Part shown: one piece after another, positions 1-8,059 of the stretch
How positions within the stretch are numbered: the stretch's first letter is position 1
Layout of the letters: the number at the start of each line of letters is the position of its first letter
NCBI RefSeq assembly: GCF_003711105.1
Contig: NZ_CP023865.1
Span: 7,423,001 to 7,487,000 of the forward strand
DNA length: 64,000 bases
Reading direction: 5' to 3'
DNA from: Actinoplanes teichomyceticus ATCC 31121
GTDB lineage: Bacteria > Actinomycetota > Actinomycetes > Mycobacteriales > Micromonosporaceae
Notes under the pieces: generated by a model
What the model saw: only the letters and a program-made list of their open reading frames with translations
Databases searched by the model: none
What the model was told of the DNA's origin: nothing
Made by a program: the position numbers and the translations under genes

Positions 1-161
1 TCGTGCTCGATGCCGAACTCGCGCAGGCAGCCGGAGCAGTCGTCCAGGTGTTTCTGGATCAGCCGGCGGCGGTCCTCGCTGCACTCCAGGTCGAGGTAGA
101 GGTACACCTCGCTGAGCACGATGGCGCAGTCGGTCTCGTGTTCGTTCTCGGCGTTCGCCAT
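1..161 (-). CDS. rsrA: Zinc-binding anti-sigma factor RsrA (partial, C-terminus outside window)
   Basis: Only the first 53 codons are present; the gene runs off the left edge. The ATG at 161 lies 4 nt downstream of the sigR stop, so the two are co-transcribed and probably translationally coupled. The visible protein has Cys12, His38, Cys42 and Cys45, i.e. the HX3CX2C zinc anti-sigma signature, with spacing matching Streptomyces RsrA. In that family a zinc-bound reduced form holds SigR inactive in the cytoplasm, and disulfide formation under thiol oxidation releases it. Identity is firm from motif plus neighbour. The C-terminal part cannot be assessed. Confidence 0.92.
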   Translation of the reverse strand, partial: MANAENEHETDCAIVLSEVYLYLDLECSEDRRRLIQKHLDDCSGCLREFGIEH

Positions 162-165
162 CGGG

Positions 166-963
166 TCACGCCTCCTGCGGCTCGGACGCGGTCCGGGTGA
201 TGCCCCGCTCACCGGCGTACTGCTCGAGCAGCTTGCGCAGGTTGCGCCGGCCACGGTGCAGGCGGGACATGACGGTGCCGATGGGCGTGCCCATGATGTC
301 GGCGATCTCCTTGTACGAGAAACCCTCGACATCGGCGAGGTAGACGGCGAGCCGGAAGTCCTCCGGCAGGGACTGCAGCGCCTGCTTGATGTCGCTGTCC
401 GGGAGCCGGTCCAGCGCCTCGGTCTCGGCCGACCGCAGGCCCGACGACGTGTGCGACTCGCTGGAGGCGAGCTGCCAGTCGGTGATCTCCTCGGTGGGCG
501 ACTGCACCGGCTGCCGCTGCTTGCGCCGGTACGAGTTGATGTAGGTGTTCGTCAGGATCCGGTACAGCCAGGCCTTGAGGTTGGTGCCCTCCTCGAACTG
601 GTGGAACGCGGAGAACGCCTTGAGGAACGTCTCCTGCACCAGGTCCTCGGCGTCGGCCGGGTTACGGGTCATCCGCAGGCCGGCGGCGTACAACTGATCC
701 ACGAACGGCAGCGCATCGCGCTCGAACCGTGCGCGACGCTCGTCGGTCCGTTCCTTCTGCGCCACCCTGGACTCCCCCCTCGACCGCCTCGCCGAGGATA
801 CGGGTAGTGCCCCAGTCACGCCTTCGAAAACCGGTGTGCTCACGCTCACCGGCGGTGCGGCGGACACCGGCTCGGCCGCCGGCCACTGCGGGGAGTCCAA
901 CAGCTCGCGCACCCGGGTCGCCTCGCGGCGCTCGGGTGTCACGTACTCGATACCGGCACGCAC
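166..963 (-). CDS. sigR: ECF RNA polymerase sigma factor SigR (thiol-oxidative stress)
   Basis: Group IV sigma factor of the SigR/SigH type. The region 2 core starts at RFERDALPF and runs through [14 protein letters not shown] and [17 protein letters not shown]; region 4 has the helix-turn-helix around [20 protein letters not shown]. It should direct polymerase to thiol-redox promoters and is paired with RsrA just downstream. Two starts are supported: GTG at 963 preceded by GGAAGGGGA (265 aa) and GTG at 765 preceded by GGGGGAG (199 aa). The open frame extends to a TTG at 1005, but that codon overlaps the -10 element of the SigR-type promoter, so a transcript from this promoter cannot use it. 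The 66-residue difference is low-complexity, Pro/Ser/Arg-rich and lies before the sigma fold. This is reminiscent of the stable and unstable isoforms in Streptomyces. Confidence 0.93.
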   Translation of the reverse strand: MRAGIEYVTPERREATRVRELLDSPQWPAAEPVSAAPPVSVSTPVFEGVTGALPVSSARRSRGESRVAQKERTDERRARFERDALPFVDQLYAAGLRMTRNPADAEDLVQETFLKAFSAFHQFEEGTNLKAWLYRILTNTYINSYRRKQRQPVQSPTEEITDWQLASSESHTSSGLRSAETEALDRLPDSDIKQALQSLPEDFRLAVYLADVEGFSYKEIADIMGTPIGTVMSRLHRGRRNLRKLLEQYAGERGITRTASEPQEA

Positions 964-1003
964 TACAGATTCCCCTTCCGCCGGACAAGTCTCCGGGTCG
1001 TGC

Positions 1004-1029
1004 AACGCCGGTGGCGGGGTCAGAATTCC
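1004..1029 (-). promoter_or_regulatory. SigR-type autoregulatory promoter of sigR-rsrA
   Basis: Read on the minus strand there is GGAAT (1029-1025), exactly 18 nt, then GTT (1006-1004). This matches the known SigR consensus GGAAT-N18/19-GTT. Transcription would start around position 997, just upstream of the GTG start at 963. The match plus its placement before sigR supports positive autoregulation. It is a sequence prediction only. Confidence 0.75.
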
Positions 1030-1036
1030 GGCGCCC

Positions 1037-1645
1037 TCAATCGGCCCAGCCGTGCCGGCGCAGCCAGCCGACGGCCAGCTCGGCGGTGCCGGACACGTCC
1101 GTGCGGAGGTCGTGCACGGCGCCGGGCCTCACGATCACCTCGACGCCGTCGCGCGGCTCGGGCACGCCGAACGGGTCCCGGTCGCCGTTGAGCACGCACA
1201 CCGGCAGCCCGGCGGGCAGCTCGCCGGCCCGGCTCTTCTCCGGCCGGCCCGGCGGGTGCAGCGGGAAGGCCAGCGCGAGCACCCCTGCGGCGCCCAGCCC
1301 CGGCGCGGTCCGCGACGCGACCCGCGCTCCGCTGGAGCGCCCGCCGAGGATCACCGGCAGCCCCGGTACGGCGTTCGCGCGCACCACCGCGCCCCACGCC
1401 TCGTCGAGGTGCCCGGCCGGGGCCGGCGCCCGCCGTCCGGCCACCCGGTACGGCTGGGTCACCAGGAGCACCCGCACGCCGGCCGCCACCGCGGCGTCGT
1501 GCACCGCGGTCAGGTCCGGCGCGTCCACGCCGCCTCCGGCCCCGTGGCCGAGGAACAGCTGGCTGCGCGCCGGGCCGGCCGGTTCGGTGAGGCGAACCAG
1601 GGCCGGCCCGCGCGGGGTCTCGACGGTCTTCTCGGAGCTCGACAC
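1037..1645 (-). CDS. Alpha/beta hydrolase of the KANL3/Tex30 type
   Basis: A 202-aa protein with an alpha/beta-hydrolase fold: a beta-strand and oxyanion loop at [10 protein letters not shown] (about residues 30-39), a nucleophile elbow GGRSSGAR (about 100-107, Ser nucleophile) and a late acid/His region ending NGDRDPFG ... GAVHDL. This compact form matches the KANL3/Tex30, dienelactone-hydrolase-like family, whose bacterial substrates are mostly unknown. It starts at GTG 1645, 14 nt after the whiB stop, so it is probably co-transcribed with whiB. Its end lies just before the sigR promoter. No signal peptide is seen, so a cytoplasmic location is expected. Confidence 0.8.
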   Translation of the reverse strand: MSSSEKTVETPRGPALVRLTEPAGPARSQLFLGHGAGGGVDAPDLTAVHDAAVAAGVRVLLVTQPYRVAGRRAPAPAGHLDEAWGAVVRANAVPGLPVILGGRSSGARVASRTAPGLGAAGVLALAFPLHPPGRPEKSRAGELPAGLPVCVLNGDRDPFGVPEPRDGVEVIVRPGAVHDLRTDVSGTAELAVGWLRRHGWAD

Positions 1646-1659
1646 AAGCTCCGTTTCTA

Positions 1660-2058
1660 TCAGCGGCTCACCGGGGTGAGGGTCAGGAACCGGCGGTCCT
1701 CGGCCTCGGTGGACCCGTCGTCGACCGGATCGCCGTTGGGTTGCACGCGCTCGCGCCAGGCGACCAGCATGGCGCGCCGTTCGCGCGGCGTGGTGCCGCC
1801 CCAGACCCCGTGGCAGTCACCGACCTGCAACGCCCAGGCCAGGCACGGGCCCTGCACCGGGCAGGTGCCGCAGAGCGCCACCGCGCCTCCGGACGGCTCG
1901 TTCGGCGCCGGAAAGAACGTCTCCGGGTCGACGGTCCGGCATGCTCCCCTGGTCCGCCAGGCCTCGTCCGTACGTCGTTGTGCAATTGCCTCGAGCAACC
2001 GCGGGTCACGTCGCGCGATGGCCACCTCGTGCGGACGCGGCATGCGTGCTCGTGTCAT
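1660..2058 (-). CDS. WhiB-family iron-sulfur transcription factor
   Basis: A 132-aa WhiB-like protein. It has the four cluster-ligand cysteines (Cys40, Cys63, Cys66, Cys72; C-x2-C-x5-C in the central group) and the GVWGG turn (84-88) followed by TPRERR. In this family a 4Fe-4S cluster senses NO, oxygen or redox state, and the protein works with the principal sigma factor. The start is the ATG at 2058, with a strong GGGGGAGGTGGG ribosome-binding site; the longer frame to 2226 has no such support. No RGRP AT-hook is present, so it is not WhiB7. Closeness to sigR-rsrA recalls whiB1 near sigH in mycobacteria, but the subtype is not assigned. Confidence 0.9.
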   Translation of the reverse strand: MTRARMPRPHEVAIARRDPRLLEAIAQRRTDEAWRTRGACRTVDPETFFPAPNEPSGGAVALCGTCPVQGPCLAWALQVGDCHGVWGGTTPRERRAMLVAWRERVQPNGDPVDDGSTEAEDRRFLTLTPVSR

Positions 2059-2250
2059 CAGCCCACCTCCCCCGTGGGACCGGAAATGCTGTGGCGGCCG
2101 TTCCCGCACCCTGCGGAGCGGCACCACTCCGGCGCTGGTTTGTACCGCACCGTACAAGATCAGAACAAGGGGCCGATCAATGTTGAAACAAAGTTGCCGG
2201 TGGCGAATCCGCGCATAATCCGACAAAGAACTTCGTTGATCTTCGAGAGT

Positions 2251-2928
2251 TCAGAAAAGCGTCACCTCGCCGGGAGGCGCCAGCAACTCGGGGCCGTTGT
2301 TGCGGACATTGCCCACCGCGGCGCCGACCGGGCGCACCTCGATCGCGGCCAACGCCGCCTCGTCGAGCGGGCGCAGCAGCGGCTCCGGGTCACCGCCGCC
2401 GGCCAGCCAGTCCGACCAGCGCTCGGGCGGCAGGACCAGCGGCATCCGGTCGTGCACCCGGGCCAGCTCGCCGCGCGCCGCCGTGGTGATGACACTGCAG
2501 GTCAGCACGCCTTCCGGGCCCCACGGCGACCAGATCCCGGCGAACGCCAGCGGGGCGCCGCCGGCCGGACTCATGTAGTACGCCTGCTTCTGCTTGCCGG
2601 ACCGGGCCCACTCGTACCAGCCGTCGGCCGGGACCAGGCAGCGACGGCGGGCGAAGGACGGCGCGAACGTCTTGAGAGTGGCCACCGTCTCCGCCCGCGC
2701 ATTGATCATGCGGGCGCCCTGACGCAGGTCGGCGGCCCACGGCGGGACCAGACCCCAGCGCGCGGTGTCCAGCACCCGGGCGTCGTGCGTGCGCGACCGG
2801 CGAATCAGCGGAACCGCGGCGGTGGGCGCGACGTTCCAGCTCGGCGACAATTCCCCGGCCACGTCGACGGCTTCGAAGAACTGACTGAGATCCACGTTGC
2901 TCCGCGTGGTCGCGTAACGGCCGCACAT
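2251..2928 (-). CDS. SOS-response-associated peptidase, SRAP/YedK (HMCES) family
   Basis: A 225-aa SRAP-domain protein. After removal of Met1 the catalytic Cys2 begins the mature protein (MCGRYA). Other family residues are visible: the Asn in WNVAPT, the Glu in DGWYEW and the His in VHDRMP. Family knowledge: YedK/HMCES forms a thiazolidine DNA-protein crosslink to abasic sites in single-stranded DNA and so protects stalled forks. The gene is convergent with none of its neighbours and lies divergently from aroA, as in mycobacteria (yedK next to aroA). Confidence 0.92.
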   Translation of the reverse strand: MCGRYATTRSNVDLSQFFEAVDVAGELSPSWNVAPTAAVPLIRRSRTHDARVLDTARWGLVPPWAADLRQGARMINARAETVATLKTFAPSFARRRCLVPADGWYEWARSGKQKQAYYMSPAGGAPLAFAGIWSPWGPEGVLTCSVITTAARGELARVHDRMPLVLPPERWSDWLAGGGDPEPLLRPLDEAALAAIEVRPVGAAVGNVRNNGPELLAPPGEVTLF

Positions 2929-3113
2929 GGCGTGCAGCGTACGCCAACGGAAACGGTGGTGGGGGGCGCGGAACGCCGACGAAATGACGGCATCACGCGG
3001 AGCCCGGATCCCGAATCAGTGGAATGGCGACGGCCCGTACGGAGGAATTCCGGGCGGCACGACGTCCCGGGAGCCGGGAACGCGCGCCGGGACCGGCGGC
3101 GTCCCCCGGCAGA

Positions 3114-4406
3114 ATGGCGGTCATGGCTGCTGAATCCCGCCCCTGGCCCGCCCCGACCGCCGCCGGCCCGATCTCGACCACCGTCCGGTTGCCCGGCTCC
3201 AAGTCGATGACCGCCCGCGCGCTGGTCCTCGCCGCGCTGGCCGACGGCCCCTCGGTGATCGAGGCGCCGCTGCAGGCCCGGGACACCACGCTGATGTCCG
3301 CCGGGCTGCGCGCGCTGGGCGTCGCCGTGGACACCTCGGCCGACGACCGCTGGCGGGTCGAGCCGGGCCCGCTGCGTGGCCCGGCCACCGTGGACGTCGG
3401 CCTGGCCGGCACCATCATGCGGTTCCTGCCCCCGCTGGCCGGCCTGGCCGACGGCCCGGTCGAGTTCGACGGCGACCCGCACGCGCGCAACCGCCCGCTG
3501 CGCCCGATCGTCGAGGCGCTGCGCGCCCTGGGCGTACGCATCGAGGCCGCGCCCTCCGGCGGGCTGCCGCTCACCGTGCACGGCACCGGCCTGGTCGCCG
3601 GCGGCGAGGCGGTGGTCGACGCCTCCGGCTCCAGCCAGTTCGTCTCCGGCCTGCTGCTCTCCGCGCCACGCTTCGCCAAGGGCCTGACCCTGCGGCACGA
3701 GGGCCCGCCGGTGCCGTCCGCCCCGCATCTGCGGATGACCACGCACATGCTGCGCGCCGCCGGCGCCACGGTGGACGACAGCGTCCCGGAGACCTGGGTG
3801 GTCGAGCCCGGCGCGCTGCACGGCCGCACCTGGACCATCGAGCCGGACCTGTCCGGCGCGCTGCCGTTCTTCGCCGCCGCGATGGTCACCGGCGGCACGG
3901 TCACCCTGGCCGGCTGGCCGGCCCAGAGCTGGCAGCCGGTCGAGCAGCTCAGCCGGCTGCTCACCGCGCTGGGCGGCGAGGTCACCCGCACCGCCGGGGA
4001 GCTGACCGTGCGCGGCGCCGGCACGCTGCGCGGGATCACCGCCGACCTGTCCGAGGTCAGCGAGATGACCCCGGTGATCGCCGCGCTGGCCGCGCTCGCC
4101 GACGGGCCGTCCGAGCTGCGTGGCGTCGAGCACATCCGGGGCCATGAGACCGACCGGATCGCCGCCCTCGCCACCGAGCTCGCCAAGGCCGGCGCCGGGG
4201 TCACCGAGTTCCCGGACGGCCTGCGGATCGAGCCGCGGCCGCTGCACGCCACGTCCTTCGCGACGTACGCGGACCACCGGATGGCGCACGCCGCCGCGGT
4301 TATCGGACTCACCGTCCCGGGCATCGAGCTGACCGACGTAGGTTGTACGTCGAAGACGTTGCCCGAGTTCCCGGAACTCTGGGCGGGACTCGCGGCAAGG
4401 AGCTAG
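3114..4406 (+). CDS. aroA: 3-phosphoshikimate 1-carboxyvinyltransferase (EPSP synthase)
   Basis: Sixth step of the shikimate pathway: shikimate-3-phosphate plus PEP gives EPSP. The protein has the N-terminal LPGSKS substrate loop, the GLAGT-MRF segment typical of actinobacterial enzymes, SGSSQFVSGLLLSAP, the HETDRIAAL motif and the C-terminal YADHRMAHA and TSKTLPEFP motifs. The frame is open to 3024, but homology starts after the ATG pair at 3114/3123. The position after SKS reads M-T-A-R, where most relatives have an Asn before the Arg. The stop at 4404-4406 lies inside the ribosome-binding-site region of rsgA, so the two genes are coupled. Confidence 0.96.
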   Translation: MAVMAAESRPWPAPTAAGPISTTVRLPGSKSMTARALVLAALADGPSVIEAPLQARDTTLMSAGLRALGVAVDTSADDRWRVEPGPLRGPATVDVGLAGTIMRFLPPLAGLADGPVEFDGDPHARNRPLRPIVEALRALGVRIEAAPSGGLPLTVHGTGLVAGGEAVVDASGSSQFVSGLLLSAPRFAKGLTLRHEGPPVPSAPHLRMTTHMLRAAGATVDDSVPETWVVEPGALHGRTWTIEPDLSGALPFFAAAMVTGGTVTLAGWPAQSWQPVEQLSRLLTALGGEVTRTAGELTVRGAGTLRGITADLSEVSEMTPVIAALAALADGPSELRGVEHIRGHETDRIAALATELAKAGAGVTEFPDGLRIEPRPLHATSFATYADHRMAHAAAVIGLTVPGIELTDVGCTSKTLPEFPELWAGLAARS

Positions 4407-4408
4407 AG

Positions 4409-5482
4409 CTGCCAGGGCGTAAACGGGAGTACGACGAGGACGACGTCCGGGTCCGGCCGGGGCGGTCCTCCCGCCCGCGTACCCGGACCCGGCCGAAACA
4501 CGACGACGCGGTGGACGCGCTGGTGATCACCGTGGATCGGGGCCGGTACGGCTGCGTCCGGGAGGACGGCGGCGACCGGATCGAGGTGATCACCGCGATG
4601 CGGGCCCGCGAGCTGGGCCGCAAGTCCGTGGTGGTGGGCGACCGGGTGGCGCTCGTGGGCGACGTGTCCGGAGCGCCCGGCGCGCTGGCCCGCATCGTCC
4701 GGATCGGCGAGCGGACCTCGGTGCTGCGGCGCACCGCGGACGACGACGACACCACCCCGGAGGGCCGGCTGGAACGGGTCGTGGTGGCGAACGCGGACCA
4801 GCTGGTCATCGTCAGCGCGCTGGCCGACCCGCCGCCCCGTACCGGCTTCATCGACCGCTGCCTGGTCGCGGCGTACGACGCCGACGTGGAGCCGCTGCTC
4901 TGCCTGACCAAGGCCGACCTGGCCGGTCCGGAGCAGGTGCTCGACTACTACACCGAGCTGGACCTGCCGTACGTGCTGGTCCGCCCCGGCAGCGACCTGG
5001 CACCGCTGCGCGAGCGCCTGGCCGGCCGGATCTCGGTCCTGGTCGGGCACTCCGGGGTCGGCAAGTCGACGCTGGTCAACCGCCTGGTGCCGGACGCGCT
5101 GCGGGCGGTCGGCGCGGTCAGCGCGGTGGGCAAGGGCCGGCACACCTCGACCAGCGCGGTGGCGCTGCGGCTGCCGGCGATCGGCGGGTCCCGCAAGGAC
5201 CCGGGCTGGATCGTCGACACGCCCGGCATCCGCAGCTTCGGCCTGGCCCACGTCAGCGCGGAAAGCCTGCTGCACGGCTTCCCGGACCTGGTCGAGGGCA
5301 CGCTGGAGGACCAGCCGAACTGCGGGCACACCGCGGCCGACCCGGACTGCCGGCTGGACGCCTGGGTCGCCGACGGGCACGCCGACCGGCGGCGCCTGGA
5401 CTCCTACCGCCGGTTGCTGGCGTCGCGCGCCGGTGACCTGGACGCCCGCGAGCAGCCCGCGGACGACAGCGCGCCGCTCTGA
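4409..5482 (+). CDS. rsgA: Ribosome small-subunit biogenesis GTPase RsgA
   Basis: Circularly permuted GTPase that acts late in 30S maturation. An N-terminal OB-fold precedes the G domain with motif order G4 (TKAD), G1 (GHSGVGKST, about residue 213), G3 (DTPG), followed by a C-terminal zinc finger (NCGHTAADPDC, about 304). The only upstream ATG/GTG/TTG in frame is a TTG at 4343, deep in aroA. A CTG at 4409 lies 6 nt after a perfect AAGGAG (4397-4402), and the protein from there aligns with the start of relatives as I recall them (PG-x3-YDE-DVRVRPGR). I therefore place the start at CTG 4409 (357 aa). Confidence 0.9.
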   Translation: MPGRKREYDEDDVRVRPGRSSRPRTRTRPKHDDAVDALVITVDRGRYGCVREDGGDRIEVITAMRARELGRKSVVVGDRVALVGDVSGAPGALARIVRIGERTSVLRRTADDDDTTPEGRLERVVVANADQLVIVSALADPPPRTGFIDRCLVAAYDADVEPLLCLTKADLAGPEQVLDYYTELDLPYVLVRPGSDLAPLRERLAGRISVLVGHSGVGKSTLVNRLVPDALRAVGAVSAVGKGRHTSTSAVALRLPAIGGSRKDPGWIVDTPGIRSFGLAHVSAESLLHGFPDLVEGTLEDQPNCGHTAADPDCRLDAWVADGHADRRRLDSYRRLLASRAGDLDAREQPADDSAPL

Positions 5483-5691
5483 CCCGCACCGGACGCGGTC
5501 TCCGGGGCGGACGGCCACCCCGCGGCCCGCGGGGCGCGGGGTGGGCCCGGACCGGCGGCGGCGCCGCGCGGGCCGGGCACGGGGCGCGGCGGGAGCCTGC
5601 GGGCGGGGCCCGGGGGCCGTACCGGGAAAGGGTCTTCTCGGCGGCCGCGGGGCCCACCGGCGGCGGCCGGAGGCATCAGTAGAGTTCGGGC

Positions 5692-6492
5692 ATGGCTGGA
5701 TATGCCGACGATCTCGCTCTCGCCCACACCCTCGCCGACGCGGCCGACGCCATCGCGATGGCCCGGTTCCGCTCGCTGGACCTCAAGGTCGAGGCCAAGC
5801 CCGACCTGACGCCGGTGTCCGACGCGGACACCGCGGTGGAGAAGTCGATCCGGGCCACGCTGGCCCGGGCCCGCCCGCGGGACAGCGTGCTCGGTGAGGA
5901 ATTCGGCCGGTCCGAGGCGGCGGCCGGGCCGGGCACCCGGCACTGGGTGATCGACCCGATCGACGGCACCAAGAACTACGTGCGCGGCGTGCCGATCTGG
6001 GCCACCCTGATCGCGCTGATGGAGGGCGACACCCCGGTGGTCGGGCTGGTCTCCGCGCCGGCGCTGGGCCGGCGCTGGTGGGCGGCGCGCGGCCTGGGCG
6101 CGTTCGCCGGCCGGCACCAGCACGCCGCCACCCGGATCGAGGTGTCCCGGGTCCGCCGGCTCGCGGACGCGAGCTTCTGCTACGCCAGCCTGAACGGCTG
6201 GCAGGACAACGGCCGCCTGCCGCAGATGCTGGACATCCTGCTCGGGGTCTGGCGCAGCCGCGCCTACGGCGACTTCTACGGCTACATGCTGCTGGCCGAG
6301 GGGGCGCTGGACGCGATGGCCGAGCCGGAGCTGTCGCTGTGGGACATGGCCGCGCTGATCCCGATCATCACCGAGGCCGGCGGCAAGGTCACCGACCTGG
6401 ACGGGCGGACCTGTGCCGACCACTCGTCGGTGGTCGCCACCAACGGCCTGCTGCACGAGAGCGTGCTGACCGCGCTGACGCCACGCGGCTGA
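5692..6492 (+). CDS. hisN: Histidinol-phosphatase HisN, inositol-monophosphatase family
   Basis: A 266-aa member of the Mg-dependent inositol monophosphatase superfamily. Metal-binding motifs are GEEF (about residue 68), DPIDGTKN (about 87-94) and the C-terminal LWDMAALIPII (about 208). In actinobacteria this lineage dephosphorylates histidinol phosphate in histidine synthesis, and the gene sits next to rsgA/aroA in Streptomyces too (from memory). The ATG follows a GC-rich 209-bp gap with no other gene. A hairpin at 6512-6547 follows the stop. Substrate assignment rests on lineage and context; a generic inositol-phosphate phosphatase is the alternative. Confidence 0.85.
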   Translation: MAGYADDLALAHTLADAADAIAMARFRSLDLKVEAKPDLTPVSDADTAVEKSIRATLARARPRDSVLGEEFGRSEAAAGPGTRHWVIDPIDGTKNYVRGVPIWATLIALMEGDTPVVGLVSAPALGRRWWAARGLGAFAGRHQHAATRIEVSRVRRLADASFCYASLNGWQDNGRLPQMLDILLGVWRSRAYGDFYGYMLLAEGALDAMAEPELSLWDMAALIPIITEAGGKVTDLDGRTCADHSSVVATNGLLHESVLTALTPRG

Positions 6493-6511
6493 CCCTCCTG
6501 GCATGAGCGCA

Positions 6512-6547
6512 CCACGACGGGGTACTCCCCATGCATGCCCGTCGTGG
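6512..6547 (+). terminator. Hairpin after hisN
   Basis: A perfect 10-bp stem, CCACGACGGG at 6512-6521 with its complement at 6538-6547, enclosing a 16-nt loop. It is placed 20 nt after the hisN stop. There is no U-tract, which is common for actinobacterial terminators. Confidence 0.5.
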
Positions 6548-6648
6548 GCTTTCGTCCGGTTTCCGTGCCGGGTGGGCGCCGATCGCGCAAGCCGGCCCGC
6601 CCTCGCCGAAATGCGCGGACGGGACGCGTTATGCACAATGGAGCGATC

Positions 6649-7377
6649 ATGCCGAGCGAGGTTCGTCACCTGGTGGACCGCGGCCAGAGTTTTCCACTGG
6701 TCCGGCTGACCGGGGTGCTCGACGGCGGGACCGTCGCCCCGGTCCGCTCCACCCTCCTGGACGTGCTGGCCGGCCAGCCGGAGGCGGTCGTGGTCGACGT
6801 CGCCGGCCTGCGGGTGCCCCGGCACGACGCGCTGGCCGTGCTGCGCGAGGTGCGCGACGAGACCCGTGACTGGCCGGCCGCCCGGCTCGTGCTCTGCGGC
6901 GCCACCGACGGCACGCTGTGGCAGTCCACCGGCTGGCCGGTCTGGCCGGACGCGCCGGCCGCCTTCGCCTCGCTCGGCTCGCCCGGCGCCGGCCTGCGGG
7001 TCGGCCTGGAGCTGCAGCCGGTGACCGGCGCGGCCCGCCGGGCCCGCGAGCTGATCACCGAGACGTGCCTGCGCTGGGACCGGCCGGCGGTGACCGGCGA
7101 CGCGTGCATCGTGGCCACCGAGATGGTCAACAATGTGGTGGCGCACGCGCGCACCCCGATGCGGGTGCTGCTGGCCCGGCACGGCGACACGGTGAGCGTG
7201 GCGGTGCGCGACGGCTCGCCGGTGATCCCGCGGTTCTCCGGGCCGGTCGCGGCCACCGCGTACGGCGGTCGCGGACTGCTGCTGATCGACGCGGTGTCGG
7301 TCCGCTGGGGCTGCCTTCCGCTGGCCGACGGCAAGGTCGTCTGGGCGCACCTGACCCCGGACCGGATCACGGTATGA
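6649..7377 (+). CDS. STAS-like plus HATPase_c regulatory protein
   Basis: A 242-aa two-domain protein. Residues 1-105 resemble a STAS/anti-sigma-antagonist fold (LVRLTGVLDGGTVAPVRSTL; VVVDVAGLRVPRHDAL). Residues 120-242 are a GHKL ATPase with an N-box EMVNNVVAHA and a G-loop GGRGLLLID, as in SpoIIAB/RsbW-like anti-sigma kinases. The start is the ATG at 6649, with GGAG 5 nt upstream. A partner-switching or phosphorylation-related regulatory role is inferred; the target is unknown. The stop overlaps a possible ATG of the next gene (ATGA at 7374). Confidence 0.75.
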   Translation: MPSEVRHLVDRGQSFPLVRLTGVLDGGTVAPVRSTLLDVLAGQPEAVVVDVAGLRVPRHDALAVLREVRDETRDWPAARLVLCGATDGTLWQSTGWPVWPDAPAAFASLGSPGAGLRVGLELQPVTGAARRARELITETCLRWDRPAVTGDACIVATEMVNNVVAHARTPMRVLLARHGDTVSVAVRDGSPVIPRFSGPVAATAYGGRGLLLIDAVSVRWGCLPLADGKVVWAHLTPDRITV

Positions 7378-7406
7378 CCGGCCCGGCCCGTGGGTACATT
7401 GCGCAC

Positions 7407-7964
7407 ATGCGAGACAACGACTACCCCACCGAGGTGAGTGATCCGCAGGCCTCCGGCCTGCCGGACACCGCCGACGACGATTCCATCGCGAACGACGAGG
7501 TGGACAGCGGCCGCTGGAGCGACGGCCCCGACCCGGCGGCGCTCGCCGGGGTGGGCCCGGGTGGCTCCAACCGGTTCGGCGACACCGCCGAGGAGCAGCG
7601 GCAGGGCGAGTCGCTGGACCGGCGGCTGAGCCAGGAGGAGCCGGACTTCGGCGCCGAGGACCAGGTCCGGTCGCAGCGCGACCCGATCGACGAGACGGTC
7701 GACGACCCGGAGCAGAGACGCTTCGACCGGGACGTGTGGGGCGAGAGCCCGACCTCGGACCCGAACTCGCCGGTCTCGCTCTACGACGACGGCCAGCTCG
7801 ACGAGGACAGCCCGGCCCGGGTCGGCCGGCTGGTCGCCCCGGACGGCGGCTCCGGCTTCGACGAGGAGCCGGACAGCGTCGCCTGGGACGCGGGCGCGGC
7901 CGGCGGCGGCGCGAGCGCCGAGGAGCTCGCCATCCACGAGACCAGGGCGCCCGACTACGACTGA
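7407..7964 (+). CDS. DUF5709 family acidic protein
   Basis: A 185-aa, highly acidic, hydrophilic protein with no membrane segments. The segment FGDTAEEQRQGESLDRRLSQEEPD is the recognisable core of the actinobacterial DUF5709 family, whose function is unknown. The preferred start is the ATG at 7407. An in-frame ATG at 7374 would overlap the previous stop as ATGA and add 11 residues, so translational coupling to the STAS-HATPase gene is possible. Confidence 0.78.
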   Translation: MRDNDYPTEVSDPQASGLPDTADDDSIANDEVDSGRWSDGPDPAALAGVGPGGSNRFGDTAEEQRQGESLDRRLSQEEPDFGAEDQVRSQRDPIDETVDDPEQRRFDRDVWGESPTSDPNSPVSLYDDGQLDEDSPARVGRLVAPDGGSGFDEEPDSVAWDAGAAGGGASAEELAIHETRAPDYD

Positions 7965-8059
7965 CCCGGCGTCAGATCCCACCGGTCGCCGGGTCTTGCC
8001 GGGACCACCCCGCTGCGGGCACAGTCTGTGCGGGACCGAGGTGGGGGGAGTACAACCGG

